A DNA stretch of 64,000 bases from Allomuricauda sp. (GCF_028280385.1 NZ_JANQLX010000007.1:1-64000), one strand, 5' to 3'; positions 10,201-17,561 are shown, counted from the stretch's first letter. Numbers and translations are program-made. The notes: generated by a model not told the origin, from the sequence alone.

Positions 10201-12533
10201 CCTATGTTTCCATTTTGACAGCTCATGGCTGTTACATCCAAACTGGAAATAGCAAATGCCGTGGTGGGTTCTTCAATGGTCAAGGTGGCCGTATCCGTAC
10301 AACTGGTTTCCTCATCGGTCACAGAGATGAGGTAGTTACCAGCGGCCAATCCTGTTAAAGGAATGATGCTTGCGTTTTGGGCTGTAAAAACAGGACCTCC
10401 ATCAATGCTGTAGCTATAGGTGGTGTTAAATCCATCCACTAAAAAGCGACCTTCCCCATCGGAATCGCCCACGCAGGTAACTACACGGGTCTGCTGGGCC
10501 TGAACTCCAATGGAACTGATATCGGTAATCGCATAATTTTCATCATAGGAACAGCCCTCATTATCAGTAACCCTAAAAGTATATGTTCCCAGTCCCAATC
10601 CGGTGAAAGTGTCATTGTTCCCATTGTTAATGGCACTTGCGGCAGGAGCTATGATCTCATAAGTATACGGACCGGTTCCTCCGGTAACGGTCAATCCTAC
10701 GGATGCCGTAGTGGAAATACAATCCAAACTGGAAATGGTAAAGTCCAGGTCTGTGGGTTTGTTCAAGGTATTGAACACTATATCGGGCAATGGTTGCACA
10801 CATCCATTGGCATCTCGTATCAAAGGGGTATAGGTTCCCACTCCCAAGTTGGTAAATACATTCCCGGTGCCAAATCCAGCACCAATACTATATTCATAGG
10901 GAGGTGTTCCGCCAGATACGCCAGAAATGGTAATTTGTCCACCGTTCTCATTCAAACAACTTGGAACCGTATCTGGAGTGGCAGTAGCCGTTATGGTTGA
11001 CGGGGTACCAATGGTGGCCGTTTGTGGCGCTGTGGTACAGGTAAAGGAATCCTGCTCATATCGCAATACAATATCATAGGTGCCCGGCGCCAAATTGGAA
11101 AATACATTACTGATCTGATAGCTGGTACCATTGTTGATGCTGTACTCAATCTCATAACCAAATCCATTGGTCACATTTATGGTCAACCTACCGTCATTGG
11201 CACCTCCACAATTGGCATCCTCTTCGGTAAAATTGAATACGGGTGGCGGAATATCCTGAACATCCACCGAGGCCGTTCGCTGACAGCCATTGGCATCTTC
11301 CACCAAAATATTGTAGGTACCCGAACTTGTTACACTAAAAGTGGTAGTGCTGGTGTAGTTGGAACTAAAAGGACCTCCATCCACGCTAAAACGATAAGGT
11401 GCCGTACCTCCGGATGTGGTCAGGTTTACATCCACAGAAGTAGCGCCACACCCAAAACTGTCTGATGCCGTGGCCGATACATCCAAAGGACTGATACCAG
11501 TCCCTATTTCTATAGGGCCACCACCGGAAACAGTGGTCACGGTCTCTGAACAATCATTGGTATCCACACGAATACTGTAGGTACCGGGGCTCACATTGGC
11601 AAAAGTGTAGGTATCCGAGGCATCGGGACCAAAAGTGTCAACGGTGATACCGTTTTTTATCAATCTATAGGTATAAAAACCAGGGACTCCCGCAACTTGG
11701 ACATCCACGCTCCCCAATTCGCCGCTACAAAGAATATCATTGGCGGTCACATCAACCGTAATATCCAAATCCTGGACATTTACCGTATTGGAAGGGAACA
11801 CACAAGCACTGGCAGAAACGTTCTTCAAGCGGACCCAAACCATATAATTGCCAGCCGTGGTAACATCAAAAAATGGGTCATCCTGATAAGGCCCAGCAGC
11901 TCCGCTGATACTGTATTCATAACCCGCAGGAACGTTGGTAACCTCTACCCTACCAGGGTTACCACAAATGATATCTTCCTTGATCAATTGGGGATCCAAG
12001 GGGTTCAAGGTGGATTTGAAGTAGAAGTACTGACCAGAATCCACACGAACCCTAAACTCGCCTGCCGTGGACAAACTATAGGTAGCTCCAGTTCCCACGG
12101 TATTCCACGTACAGGCAGCATTTATTGTTGGGCAGTCATCCACTACGGTTGGTGCACAGGTATTGGGATCCAGCTGCTGCCATTCATAGCTAGCACCGGA
12201 TTGACTAAGGGTCAATGTGCGGATATCACTGGTACCGCAGAGGAAGAATTTGGCCAAGGTGCTACCATCATTAGGGCAGACCACCTCCTCATCGGCCCCT
12301 TGCAATATGGTCATAAACATGGGGCTGTCCAAAGTGGTACTGACCTCCTTGTTTTTGGAAATGTTTGATTTGATATTGGCCGAAGCTTTTTCCTCCTTGG
12401 TTTGGGAAACTGCACTGGCAACTTTGGCAAATACCCTATTTACCGCTGATTTTGCTAATACCGTGGAACCAAATATTGATATAAACACCAACAACACGGC
12501 ATAAAGCAAATGCCTTGTTTTCTGTGGGAGCAT
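4218..12533 (-). CDS. Giant SprB-repeat adhesin with T9SS type B sorting domain
   Basis: This 2,771-residue protein has an N-terminal signal segment (about residues 8-27, hydrophobic LLYAVLLVFISIFGSTVLA). After about 180 residues come roughly 29 repeats of 70-90 residues, each ending in a motif like V-x-D-x-N-G-C, typically with GGTxPYxYS and GxYxxxVxD in between. This is the pattern of SprB repeats, named after the mobile gliding adhesin of Flavobacterium. The C-terminus (FFTPDGDGMNDNWYP, IIYDRYGRV, GHFTLYR) is the type B sorting signal. It probably extends from the cell surface and may act in adhesion or gliding. It is not SprB itself by length (SprB is over 6,000 residues). It is monocistronic, with its start near 12533 diverging from the sugar dehydrogenase gene. 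Confidence 0.92.
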   Translation of the reverse strand: MLPQKTRHLLYAVLLVFISIFGSTVLAKSAVNRVFAKVASAVSQTKEEKASANIKSNISKNKEVSTTLDSPMFMTILQGADEEVVCPNDGSTLAKFFLCGTSDIRTLTLSQSGASYEWQQLDPNTCAPTVVDDCPTINAACTWNTVGTGATYSLSTAGEFRVRVDSGQYFYFKSTLNPLDPQLIKEDIICGNPGRVEVTNVPAGYEYSISGAAGPYQDDPFFDVTTAGNYMVWVRLKNVSASACVFPSNTVNVQDLDITVDVTANDILCSGELGSVDVQVAGVPGFYTYRLIKNGITVDTFGPDASDTYTFANVSPGTYSIRVDTNDCSETVTTVSGGGPIEIGTGISPLDVSATASDSFGCGATSVDVNLTTSGGTAPYRFSVDGGPFSSNYTSTTTFSVTSSGTYNILVEDANGCQRTASVDVQDIPPPVFNFTEEDANCGGANDGRLTINVTNGFGYEIEYSINNGTSYQISNVFSNLAPGTYDIVLRYEQDSFTCTTAPQTATIGTPSTITATATPDTVPSCLNENGGQITISGVSGGTPPYEYSIGAGFGTGNVFTNLGVGTYTPLIRDANGCVQPLPDIVFNTLNKPTDLDFTISSLDCISTTASVGLTVTGGTGPYTYEIIAPAASAINNGNNDTFTGLGLGTYTFRVTDNEGCSYDENYAITDISSIGVQAQQTRVVTCVGDSDGEGRFLVDGFNTTYSYSIDGGPVFTAQNASIIPLTGLAAGNYLISVTDEETSCTDTATLTIEEPTTAFAISSLDVTAMSCQNGNIGAVRVNTVGGWGGNRYTLTQPDATTRGPQNSSVFSNLSQDGVYQVSVTDANGCTVTDSFTLTSLQAPTLALDLGASDLCYDNFNAATLVVNATLGSAPYQYRINGGALGASNTFTGLVPGTYTIEVVDANDCRDTVTQVIEPQVMATATTIQELDCAGPPAQIQVNISNGYTSGGDYDIYEVSINGAPYTSDNNNITGNSFVYSIPNDGSIIVDTTYQFLITDSEGCTTESNVITITPPETIAGSVVGTDTQCGDNTSGIVELVPDTTQGVPPYEFSNDNGATFSTQNVFSGYGPGTHGGFIIRDSRGCVSPAYDVTIGASAALDATATPTPAVCSAGAVQGSISTTINNGVAPFDYVLLDVAGNLVASSIGTGSTTVNFANLPPGNYTVVTTDDQGCEDRDEVVIDQNTLDLTPLDPPPALCTDAFISYRVQASGGTAPYEFRLVGDPTFVPANVNGVDIHDFSAVVTFGVTYFVEVRDALGCIYVEEIDPITAPSPVTVTATATTASCNVAGSGAIDYEVTGIASPADMTITLENTDTGATISGPTNYNSEPIPFSDTFTGLAPGNYQILVTDNNTGCTGSTLVFIGFSSPSIVIDSNIQATCNAGALVTVRGIGSATPFEYAYVPSGSVPPTVFGTDATFEIAGPYPANYDFYVRDANGCTAMTMATVSQEPGVPTPTIDVTNQCTATSGYQIEVTSPLTIPTGLPEDTFMYDIGSGYQTGVNFVVPNPGTYVITVRDGNGCTNTVTAEVFDFFAITANATSFPTCNAGDGEITVNTTGGSGTFEFQLRDEATLTPIGPPQSSNVFTGVMPGDYSILVTDLNSNTAPLCSDEAIVNVTTVDTPIITATPTTDITCNGADNATISVELQPGSDTDTPLTYTLYDGASTTVLAGPQGSPVFDNLAPNTYQVEVVSDRGCSDRSGNIVIGEPTLLQVDAANTEFSCNPSSNQFSTATITVFTDTNGDGTGTPTGTGPYTYSLNDGTPQFDGTNFQTSNVFEVIDNGTDQTFILTARDQNGCEETTTVNINTPTDITFSYNVGQISCDASGVGVNPGFIEIIVNEGPGNYEVEILPLGSEPARSSSGTDRVTWDISTPGDYIFAVTDVGSGGCSYLTATINMPEYNTIEAVVAEVRPVTCFNGNDGEISLAINNYSGTYNYEVFSRDNVGVETSTGVTGSFDTNAPINSPEIITGLPAGNLVVHIEALDSPFCDVISNVVTVRSPDRPLTVVALQTTEVTCNVPGFGEITATGDGGWGTYEYQLIAPDGVTVLVDYPNTNPVFQGLSTGNYTVNIRDFRGCEESTTINLPLPTPITADIQVVQPLRCNNDNDGIIEAHNMAGGQGPGNYLYQLNRITDGTNSGLQTTPTFANLSAGDYTITIFDGWNCSFTTVPITVQDPEIVVAELVELQPPGCGDLGRMQLTVTNPELGVDYFYRRSGTTDPFTPFGAGLSSVEITADITLDPGPFQYDVQNSNGCPYERSNQISLDPAAPLVIALDLTNATINCAGEATGIIRSEAFGGIGSYVYTLLNSNVPPVPTPSTTVRSAQSSGIFRDLPPGTYYVYAQSGGCEAISDPIIIEPKPPLVLEYLEAVPVSCFGDMDGQIIIEASGGTGAIRYSISDTLSEFFEGDDPANPNRKTFNDLSPRTYDVIIQDDLGCTITRTVEITQPMELLAGVASTTPEVCLGDMDGTMTLEVTGGTAPYYTSLNSADDADFVQNDALFFDGLQGGETYVVFVRDANGCQTNVTAEIGVGIELMAEPIVEYGCEGIFPNSTATVSVADDSMLNDLLFSLDVDDVLQATEQRTFGDLPAGEHTVYIYHRNGCVTFVEFEIEAYEPLTLEVEKTGPNEIRAIANGGFGGYEYFFQGESYGDVNTFTINFDANVSVMVRDRNGCMANLVMPFNFEGMPDMPPFFTPDGDGMNDNWYPRNREFFPNIDVIIYDRYGRVVARLDQVKKWDGTYEGHPLPTGDYWYVVNANDNEKQQYVGHFTLYR
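4570..11990 (-). repeat. Array of about 29 SprB-type protein repeats
   Basis: The repeat unit is about 80 codons. It is visible as recurring Cys-anchored motifs (DANGC, DRGC, DNEGC, DQNGC and similar) spaced along the giant adhesin. The repeats are divergent at DNA level, so recent unequal recombination is not obvious. Boundaries are approximate. Confidence 0.8.
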
Positions 12534-12677
12534 AGGTTAAGTCTTGTTAAGAAGAATACTCAGATTTGGGGTCTTAATACTCTAAATTGTAATTGTCTAA
12601 ACTTATATATTCTTTTTATCTTTCAACTTCGAAAAGTCGCCGTTCATCTATAAAATCTATAATTTCAACGTTAAATT

Positions 12678-13796
12678 ATGAAAAAAAGTGCCATTCTTCC
12701 CTATTTTTTCGTTGTAATGCTAAGTACATCTTGTGCCCAAAATTCCGATAAGGGCATAAATCTTCCCACAAGCATTGATTTTACTGCACATCTCGTAATT
12801 CCGGACTTACTGAACCCTTGGGGTATGGTTTTTCTACCCAATGGTGGAATTTTGGTATCAGAAAAATCTGGCAAATTGCTGTATTACAAGGATGGAAAGT
12901 CCACTCAAATTGCCAATATTCCAGATATTTACGTAAGAGGACAGGGAGGATTTTTAGACATTGAACTGCACCCCAACTATTCGGAAAATGGATGGATCTA
13001 TTTCTCGTTTTCGTCCTCCGAAGGGGGTGGTAAAGGTGGGAATACCGCTATTCTTAGGGCCAAACTTTCTGGCGACCGGCTTGTTGAAAATCAGTTGTTA
13101 TACAAAGCAAGCCCCAACACCACAAAGGGCCAGCACTTTGGATCTCGCTTGGAATTTGACAACGAAGGTTTGCTCTATTTTTCCGTAGGTGACCGCGGAA
13201 ATAGGGATGCAAATCCGCAAAATGTCAAACGGGATGGTGGGAAAATATACAGAATCCATGATGATGGAAGTATTCCTGCCGACAACCCTTTTGTGGACAA
13301 AACGGGTGCAAAAACAGCCATTTACAGCTACGGACATCGTAATCCACAAGGGCTGACGTTCCATCCAACCACCGGAAAACTTTGGGAGCACGAACATGGA
13401 CCAAGAGGTGGAGATGAAATCAACCTCATTGAAAAAGGAAAAAACTATGGGTGGCCGGTCATTACATATGGAATCAACTATAGTGGCACCAAAATTACTG
13501 ACGAAACGGCAAGACCGGGAATGGAGCAACCCGTTTATCAATGGACCCCGTCCATTGGACCCAGTGGAATGACCTTCGTTTCTTCAGACAAATACCCTAA
13601 ATGGCAGGGCAATCTTCTAGTGGGATCCCTAGCTTTTCAATATTTGGAGCGATTGGTCTTGGAAAACGACAAAGTAACCTATCGTGAAAAACTGATGGAT
13701 GGCCTAGGACGCGTCCGCAATGTTCGACAAGCTCCTGACGGATTTATCTATGTGGCAATTGAAGGCAAGGGCATCTACAAGCTTGAACCCAAATAG
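12678..13796 (+). CDS. PQQ-dependent sugar dehydrogenase family lipoprotein
   Basis: This 372-residue protein belongs to the soluble glucose/sorbosone dehydrogenase (GSDH, YliI-like aldose dehydrogenase) family, which has a six-bladed propeller that binds pyrroloquinoline quinone and calcium. Family signatures are WGMVFLPNGGILVSEKSG early on, HPNYSENGWIYFSFS, SVGDRG, YSYGHRNPQGL and EHGPRGGDEINLI. The N-terminus is a lipoprotein-type signal with Cys19 (MLSTSC), placing it outside the cytoplasm on a membrane. Its stop is 7 bases from the end of murQ, in a convergent arrangement. It may oxidise aldoses in the periplasm, but I cannot tell its substrate. No PQQ synthesis genes are in the window. 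Confidence 0.88.
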   Translation: MKKSAILPYFFVVMLSTSCAQNSDKGINLPTSIDFTAHLVIPDLLNPWGMVFLPNGGILVSEKSGKLLYYKDGKSTQIANIPDIYVRGQGGFLDIELHPNYSENGWIYFSFSSSEGGGKGGNTAILRAKLSGDRLVENQLLYKASPNTTKGQHFGSRLEFDNEGLLYFSVGDRGNRDANPQNVKRDGGKIYRIHDDGSIPADNPFVDKTGAKTAIYSYGHRNPQGLTFHPTTGKLWEHEHGPRGGDEINLIEKGKNYGWPVITYGINYSGTKITDETARPGMEQPVYQWTPSIGPSGMTFVSSDKYPKWQGNLLVGSLAFQYLERLVLENDKVTYREKLMDGLGRVRNVRQAPDGFIYVAIEGKGIYKLEPK

Positions 13797-13803
13797 CACA
13801 ACA

Positions 13804-14616
13804 TCAAGATTTTAGAGCTTCAATAGCTTCTTTTACGGAACCGTACTTTTCCAGGGCCTTTTTGGCCTCGTCATAATCCATTTCCAGCTCTTCCACCAAG
13901 AATCGGGTACCACGATCAACTAATTTGATATTGCTCAATTGCATATTCACCATTTTATTGCCCTTAACCCTGCCAATACGGATCATAAGGGCCGTGGAAA
14001 TCATGTTGAGCACCAATTTTTGGCTGGTTCCACTCTTCATACGCGTACTACCTGTAACAAATTCCGGTCCCACTTCAATTTCAATGGAGATATCCGAATT
14101 TGTGGCCAAAGGAGATCCAGGGTTGTTGGTGATTCCTGCCGTCAAAAGGCCATGGGCCTTGGCGTCACGGATTCCTCCCAAAACATACGGGGTAGTTCCC
14201 GAAGCGGCAATTCCTACGATTACATCATTTTGATTCACATCAAATTTTTCCAGGTCTTTCCACGCTTGATTGGTGCTATCCTCGGCAAATTCCACAGATT
14301 CCCGAATAGCCTTATCACCACCAGCAATCAAACCAATGACACGATCGTGTGGCAACCCATAGGTGGGTGGTATCTCCGAGGCATCCAAAATACCTAGGCG
14401 GCCGCTGGTGCCCGCGCCAATATAAAACAGGCGCCCTCCTTGTTGAAATCGTTCGGCCATGGCATTCACAAGTTCTGAGACTTGTGGAATGACCTTGGCT
14501 ACGGCGTCCGCTACTTTTTGGTCTTCCTTGTTGATGCTCTCCAAAATGGTCTGGGTGTCCATTTGCTCCAAATTGTCATAATTTGAAGGGTTCTCGGTAA
14601 TCTTCTTATACTCCAT
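13804..14616 (-). CDS. murQ: N-acetylmuramic acid 6-phosphate etherase
   Basis: MurQ cleaves the D-lactyl ether of MurNAc-6-phosphate in the cytoplasm, giving GlcNAc-6-phosphate and lactate. The 270-residue protein is a single SIS-domain enzyme. The phosphosugar loop GAGTSGRLG (68-75) is followed by DASE with Glu81, which corresponds to the family's catalytic acid (Glu83 in E. coli). AED with Glu112 matches the second essential glutamate. The GSTRMKSGTSQK segment is also typical. It lies 5 bases downstream of a DeoR-family regulator on the same strand, so the two are probably co-transcribed. It is the key assignment linking this locus to muramic acid breakdown. Confidence 0.96.
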   Translation of the reverse strand: MEYKKITENPSNYDNLEQMDTQTILESINKEDQKVADAVAKVIPQVSELVNAMAERFQQGGRLFYIGAGTSGRLGILDASEIPPTYGLPHDRVIGLIAGGDKAIRESVEFAEDSTNQAWKDLEKFDVNQNDVIVGIAASGTTPYVLGGIRDAKAHGLLTAGITNNPGSPLATNSDISIEIEVGPEFVTGSTRMKSGTSQKLVLNMISTALMIRIGRVKGNKMVNMQLSNIKLVDRGTRFLVEELEMDYDEAKKALEKYGSVKEAIEALKS

Positions 14617-14621
14617 GTTTG

Positions 14622-15371
14622 TTATAAAAGGTGAATCTCTTGATTTCTAAATAGGTTTAATCTTTCGTGTACGGGATCCAATTCCGTGATCATTGTATTG
14701 ATAGCATTGATTTCGCACGTTTTATAACGATGCTGCGAGTTCAATTTTTCAGAAATGGACAATAATATGGTTTTCTTGGATGCCTTGATCACAGCTTTTT
14801 TTACTTGGACGATATCCCAGTCAAACTCCGTAAGACCATAAACGGAATCCACGTATCCTGTTCCAATAAAACCAAAATCGACCTGAATTTCAGATAGATG
14901 GTGTATGGCACTTGCTCCCATGGATATCTGTGAATCCTTGGACACTTCCCCGCCGATCAATATAACCTTTACATTGGGTTTTAACAACAATTCCATCGCA
15001 ACCGGCAAACTCATCGTAAAACATGTAAGACTGATATTGGCAGGAATCTGACAAGCCAGTTCAACACATGTGGTGCCTCCATCAATAAAAATGACCCCAC
15101 CATCCTTCAGAAAACTCAAGGCCTTCTCGGCAATTTTCCTTTTTTCCTCAAGTGCATATATGTTGTTGTTCCTAACCGTGGTATTTGTGAATCCCAAAGC
15201 CACCGCCCCTCCATGTACCTTACGCAATTTGTTATCGGAATCCAACTCCTTTACATCCCTTCGAACCGTATCAATGGATACATCCAATTGCTCTGCAATA
15301 TCGGTCAAGAGTACTTTGTTGTGCAACGCCACTTCATTCAATATGGTGCGCTGTCTTTCTTCCTTGAGCAT
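14622..15371 (-). CDS. DeoR/GlpR-family sugar-phosphate-responsive regulator, copy 1
   Basis: This 249-residue protein has an N-terminal DeoR winged helix-turn-helix (about residues 5-55, with DTVRRDVKEL in the recognition region) and a C-terminal DeoR sensor domain (FIDGGTTCVEL, LIGGEVSKDSQ) of the type that binds phosphosugars. It sits directly upstream of murQ on the same strand and diverges from the nagB fusion gene. That position suggests it controls both, probably as a repressor released by an amino sugar phosphate. The intergenic region carries repeated AAAACAGCA sites near both promoters. A paralogue at 17560-18306 is more than half identical. Confidence 0.93.
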   Translation of the reverse strand: MLKEERQRTILNEVALHNKVLLTDIAEQLDVSIDTVRRDVKELDSDNKLRKVHGGAVALGFTNTTVRNNNIYALEEKRKIAEKALSFLKDGGVIFIDGGTTCVELACQIPANISLTCFTMSLPVAMELLLKPNVKVILIGGEVSKDSQISMGASAIHHLSEIQVDFGFIGTGYVDSVYGLTEFDWDIVQVKKAVIKASKKTILLSISEKLNSQHRYKTCEINAINTMITELDPVHERLNLFRNQEIHLL

Positions 15372-15387
15372 ATTTTAAACTATTCTG

Positions 15388-15395
15388 CAAAGATA
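15388..15395 (-). promoter_or_regulatory. Predicted -7 element of the deoR1-murQ promoter
   Basis: The minus strand reads TATCTTTG, a perfect match to the Bacteroidota -7 consensus TAnnTTTG, 16 bases upstream of the deoR1 start codon. I see no clear -33 TTG at normal spacing. The expected -33 zone (about 15413-15420) instead overlaps the operator-like TGCTGTTTTA sequence. Confidence 0.5.
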
Positions 15396-15408
15396 TATAA
15401 ATTCAAAG

Positions 15409-15490
15409 TTTGCTGTTTTATTCTGTTTTAAAGTTAATAAATAGTTATTAAATGCATAAAACAGCATTAAAAAAAGCAAAAAACAGCAAA
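15409..15490. promoter_or_regulatory. AAAACAGCA operator-like array between deoR1-murQ and the nagB fusion
   Basis: TTTGCTGTTTT (15409-15419) and AAAACAGCAAA (15480-15490) are perfect 11-base inverted repeats. Between them lie TTCTGTTTTA (15421-15430, minus orientation) and TAAAACAGCA (15457-15466, plus orientation). The outer copies fall at the expected -33 regions of the two divergent promoters (-7 elements at 15388-15395 and 15507-15514). This arrangement fits repression of both by a DeoR-type protein, most simply the one encoded next door. Binding is inferred. Confidence 0.55.
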
Positions 15491-15506
15491 TATCCAATTT
15501 TTTGAT

Positions 15507-15514
15507 TATTTTTG
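15507..15514 (+). promoter_or_regulatory. Predicted -7 element of the nagB fusion promoter
   Basis: TATTTTTG matches TAnnTTTG exactly and lies 75 bases upstream of the start codon at 15590. The -33 position is occupied by the AAAACAGCAAA operator-like repeat rather than a clear TTG, as would suit a regulated promoter. Confidence 0.5.
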
Positions 15515-15589
15515 CCTTTCAATTCAATGCCAAATACGATTAAAATCAAAAAAACACATCAGCCAACACTTTGAAAATCTGAAGGTTTC

Positions 15590-17524
15590 ATGGAAACAGC
15601 AACATTAAAAAAGAAGAACATCAACATTTCATACAAGCCGGCAGGGCGGTTTGAGGAAACGAGATTTGAAAAAATCCACAACATCATCTTTGAGAACTCT
15701 GCCGATGGCTCCGAAGTGGTGGCCAAGGAAATTGCCGACTTGATCAAGGAAAAGCAGGCCAAGGGCAAACCATGCGTGCTAGGGTTGGCCACGGGATCAT
15801 CGCCCATCCGTGTCTATCGCGAGTTGGTGCGCATGCACAAGGAAGAAGGGCTGAGTTTCGCCAATGTGATCTCCTTCAACTTGGACGAATACCTCCCCAT
15901 GGAACGGGACAACAGGCAGAGCTACCACTACTTTATGCACGAGCACTTGTTCAACCATATCGATATTGATCCCAATAATGTGCACATTCCCAATGGAACT
16001 GTAACGGGGGATGCCATCATAGAACATTGCCTGGATTATGAAAGCAAGATAAAAGAGGCAGGTGGACTGGATTTTCAGCTATTGGGTATTGGGCGTACCG
16101 GACATATCGGGTTTAACGAACCTGGTTCGCACCACAACTCCGCAACAAGGGTAATTACCTTGGACCACATAACACGAGTGGATGCGGCACCTGCATTTTT
16201 GGGAATAGATAACGTGCCCAGAAAAGCAATTACCATGGGAATCGCCACGGTTATGGCCGCCAAAAGGATTGTCTTGTTGGGCTGGGGACAAAACAAAGCA
16301 CAGATCATAAAGGAAACTGTAGAGGGTGAAATCTCCTCCCAGGTTCCGGCTACTTATCTTCAGGAGCACAACAACTGCACATTTGTATTGGATACCGGAG
16401 CGGCATCCGAACTCACCCGGAACAAAACACCATGGTTGGTTGATGAATCCTGCGAATGGACCGAACCATTGACCGCCAAGGCCATTGTATGGCTCTGCGA
16501 AAAAACCGGGAAATCCATTTTGAGTTTGATGGACAAGGATTACAATGACAACGGAATGTCCGGTTTGCTCACCCAACAAGAATCCTATGACCTGAACATT
16601 AAAATGTTCAACAGGTTGCAGCATACCATAACGGGATGGCCAGGAGGTAAACCGAATGCAGACGACACCAACCGTCCGGAACGGGCACTACCTGTTAAAA
16701 AGAGGGTAATAATTTTCAGCCCCCACCCAGATGATGACGTAATTTCCATGGGAGGTACCTTTGACCGATTGGTGATGCAGGGACATGACGTACATGTGGC
16801 GTATCAAACTTCAGGAAACATTGCGGTGTCCGATACCGAAGCTTTGAAATTTGCAGAAACGGCAAATTCCATTCAAGCTACCCCGGAAGCCCAAAAAATT
16901 ATTGACGCCATCAAATCCAAAAAGGAAACAGATTTTGATCCCATCGAAGTGCGTAAGCTGAAAGGGAATATCAGGAGGGGCGAATCCTATGCCGCCACCC
17001 GATACTTTGGACTGGACGATGCCAATGTACACTTCCTGGATCTTCCATTCTACGAGACAGGGGCCATTAAAAAGAATGATCTTTCAGAAGCCGATGTGGA
17101 CATTATGGTAGATATCATCAAAAAGGTTAAACCACATCAGATTTATGCCGCTGGCGACCTTGCCGACCCGCATGGTACCCACAAAGTATGTTTGGACGCT
17201 GTTTTTTCCGCTGTGGAACGATTGAAGGACGAAGCTTTCATGGATGACTGCTGGCTATGGCTGTATCGCGGCGCATGGCACGAATGGGACATCAACGAAA
17301 TAGAAATGGCCGTACCCATGAGTCCGGATCAGGTATTGCGGAAACGACTTGCCATTTTCTGCCATCAATCACAAAAAGACGGCGTGATGTTCCAAGGTGA
17401 CGATTCCAGGGAATTTTGGATGCGGGCCGAAGAAAGAAACAAGAATACCGCCCAACATTACAAAGCTTTGGGAATGGCAGATTACGCCGCCATCGAAGCT
17501 TTTGTCAGATACAAGTTCAAGTAA
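15590..17524 (+). CDS. nagB: Glucosamine-6-phosphate deaminase fused to a PIG-L/LmbE deacetylase domain
   Basis: This 644-residue protein has two domains. Residues about 25-300 are NagB, which converts glucosamine-6-phosphate to fructose-6-phosphate and ammonia. It shows LGLATGSSPIRVYREL, NLDEY with Asp99, and GHIGFNE with His172 and Glu177. The position equivalent to E. coli Asp141 is Thr170 (RTGH instead of NDGH). Residues about 370-560 are a PIG-L/LmbE-type deacetylase, with zinc-site HPDDD (His379, Asp381, Asp382) and HGTH (His528, His531). Such long NagB proteins are known in Bacteroidota. PIG-L enzymes remove acetyl groups from GlcNAc-containing molecules, so the second domain could make glucosamine-6-phosphate from GlcNAc-6-phosphate and feed NagB. 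That link is my inference. Confidence 0.93.
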   Translation: METATLKKKNINISYKPAGRFEETRFEKIHNIIFENSADGSEVVAKEIADLIKEKQAKGKPCVLGLATGSSPIRVYRELVRMHKEEGLSFANVISFNLDEYLPMERDNRQSYHYFMHEHLFNHIDIDPNNVHIPNGTVTGDAIIEHCLDYESKIKEAGGLDFQLLGIGRTGHIGFNEPGSHHNSATRVITLDHITRVDAAPAFLGIDNVPRKAITMGIATVMAAKRIVLLGWGQNKAQIIKETVEGEISSQVPATYLQEHNNCTFVLDTGAASELTRNKTPWLVDESCEWTEPLTAKAIVWLCEKTGKSILSLMDKDYNDNGMSGLLTQQESYDLNIKMFNRLQHTITGWPGGKPNADDTNRPERALPVKKRVIIFSPHPDDDVISMGGTFDRLVMQGHDVHVAYQTSGNIAVSDTEALKFAETANSIQATPEAQKIIDAIKSKKETDFDPIEVRKLKGNIRRGESYAATRYFGLDDANVHFLDLPFYETGAIKKNDLSEADVDIMVDIIKKVKPHQIYAAGDLADPHGTHKVCLDAVFSAVERLKDEAFMDDCWLWLYRGAWHEWDINEIEMAVPMSPDQVLRKRLAIFCHQSQKDGVMFQGDDSREFWMRAEERNKNTAQHYKALGMADYAAIEAFVRYKFK

Positions 17525-17532
17525 GCCAAACT

Positions 17533-17561
17533 AAAAGGGCCCTTTTCAAGGGCCTTTTTTT
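17533..17561 (+). terminator. Intrinsic terminator between nagB fusion and deoR2
   Basis: AAAAGGGCCCTT (17533-17544) pairs with AAGGGCCTTTT (17548-17558) around a 3-base loop with one bulged G. A run of seven T (17555-17561) follows. It lies 8 bases after the nagB stop and overlaps the end of the convergent regulator gene by two bases. Confidence 0.75.

Noticed and set aside
4570..11990. Repeat-rich DNA that might be taken for a CRISPR or satellite array
   Set aside because: The period is about 240 bases, the repeats are divergent at DNA level, and they code in one frame for SprB-type protein modules.
4308..12504. Several long plus-strand frames opposite the giant adhesin (for example 4308-5342, 7833-8318 and 11697-12368)
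   Set aside because: They lie exactly antisense to a coherent repeat protein with signal peptide and sorting domain. Their translations are low-complexity mirrors of the repeat codons with no recognised motif.
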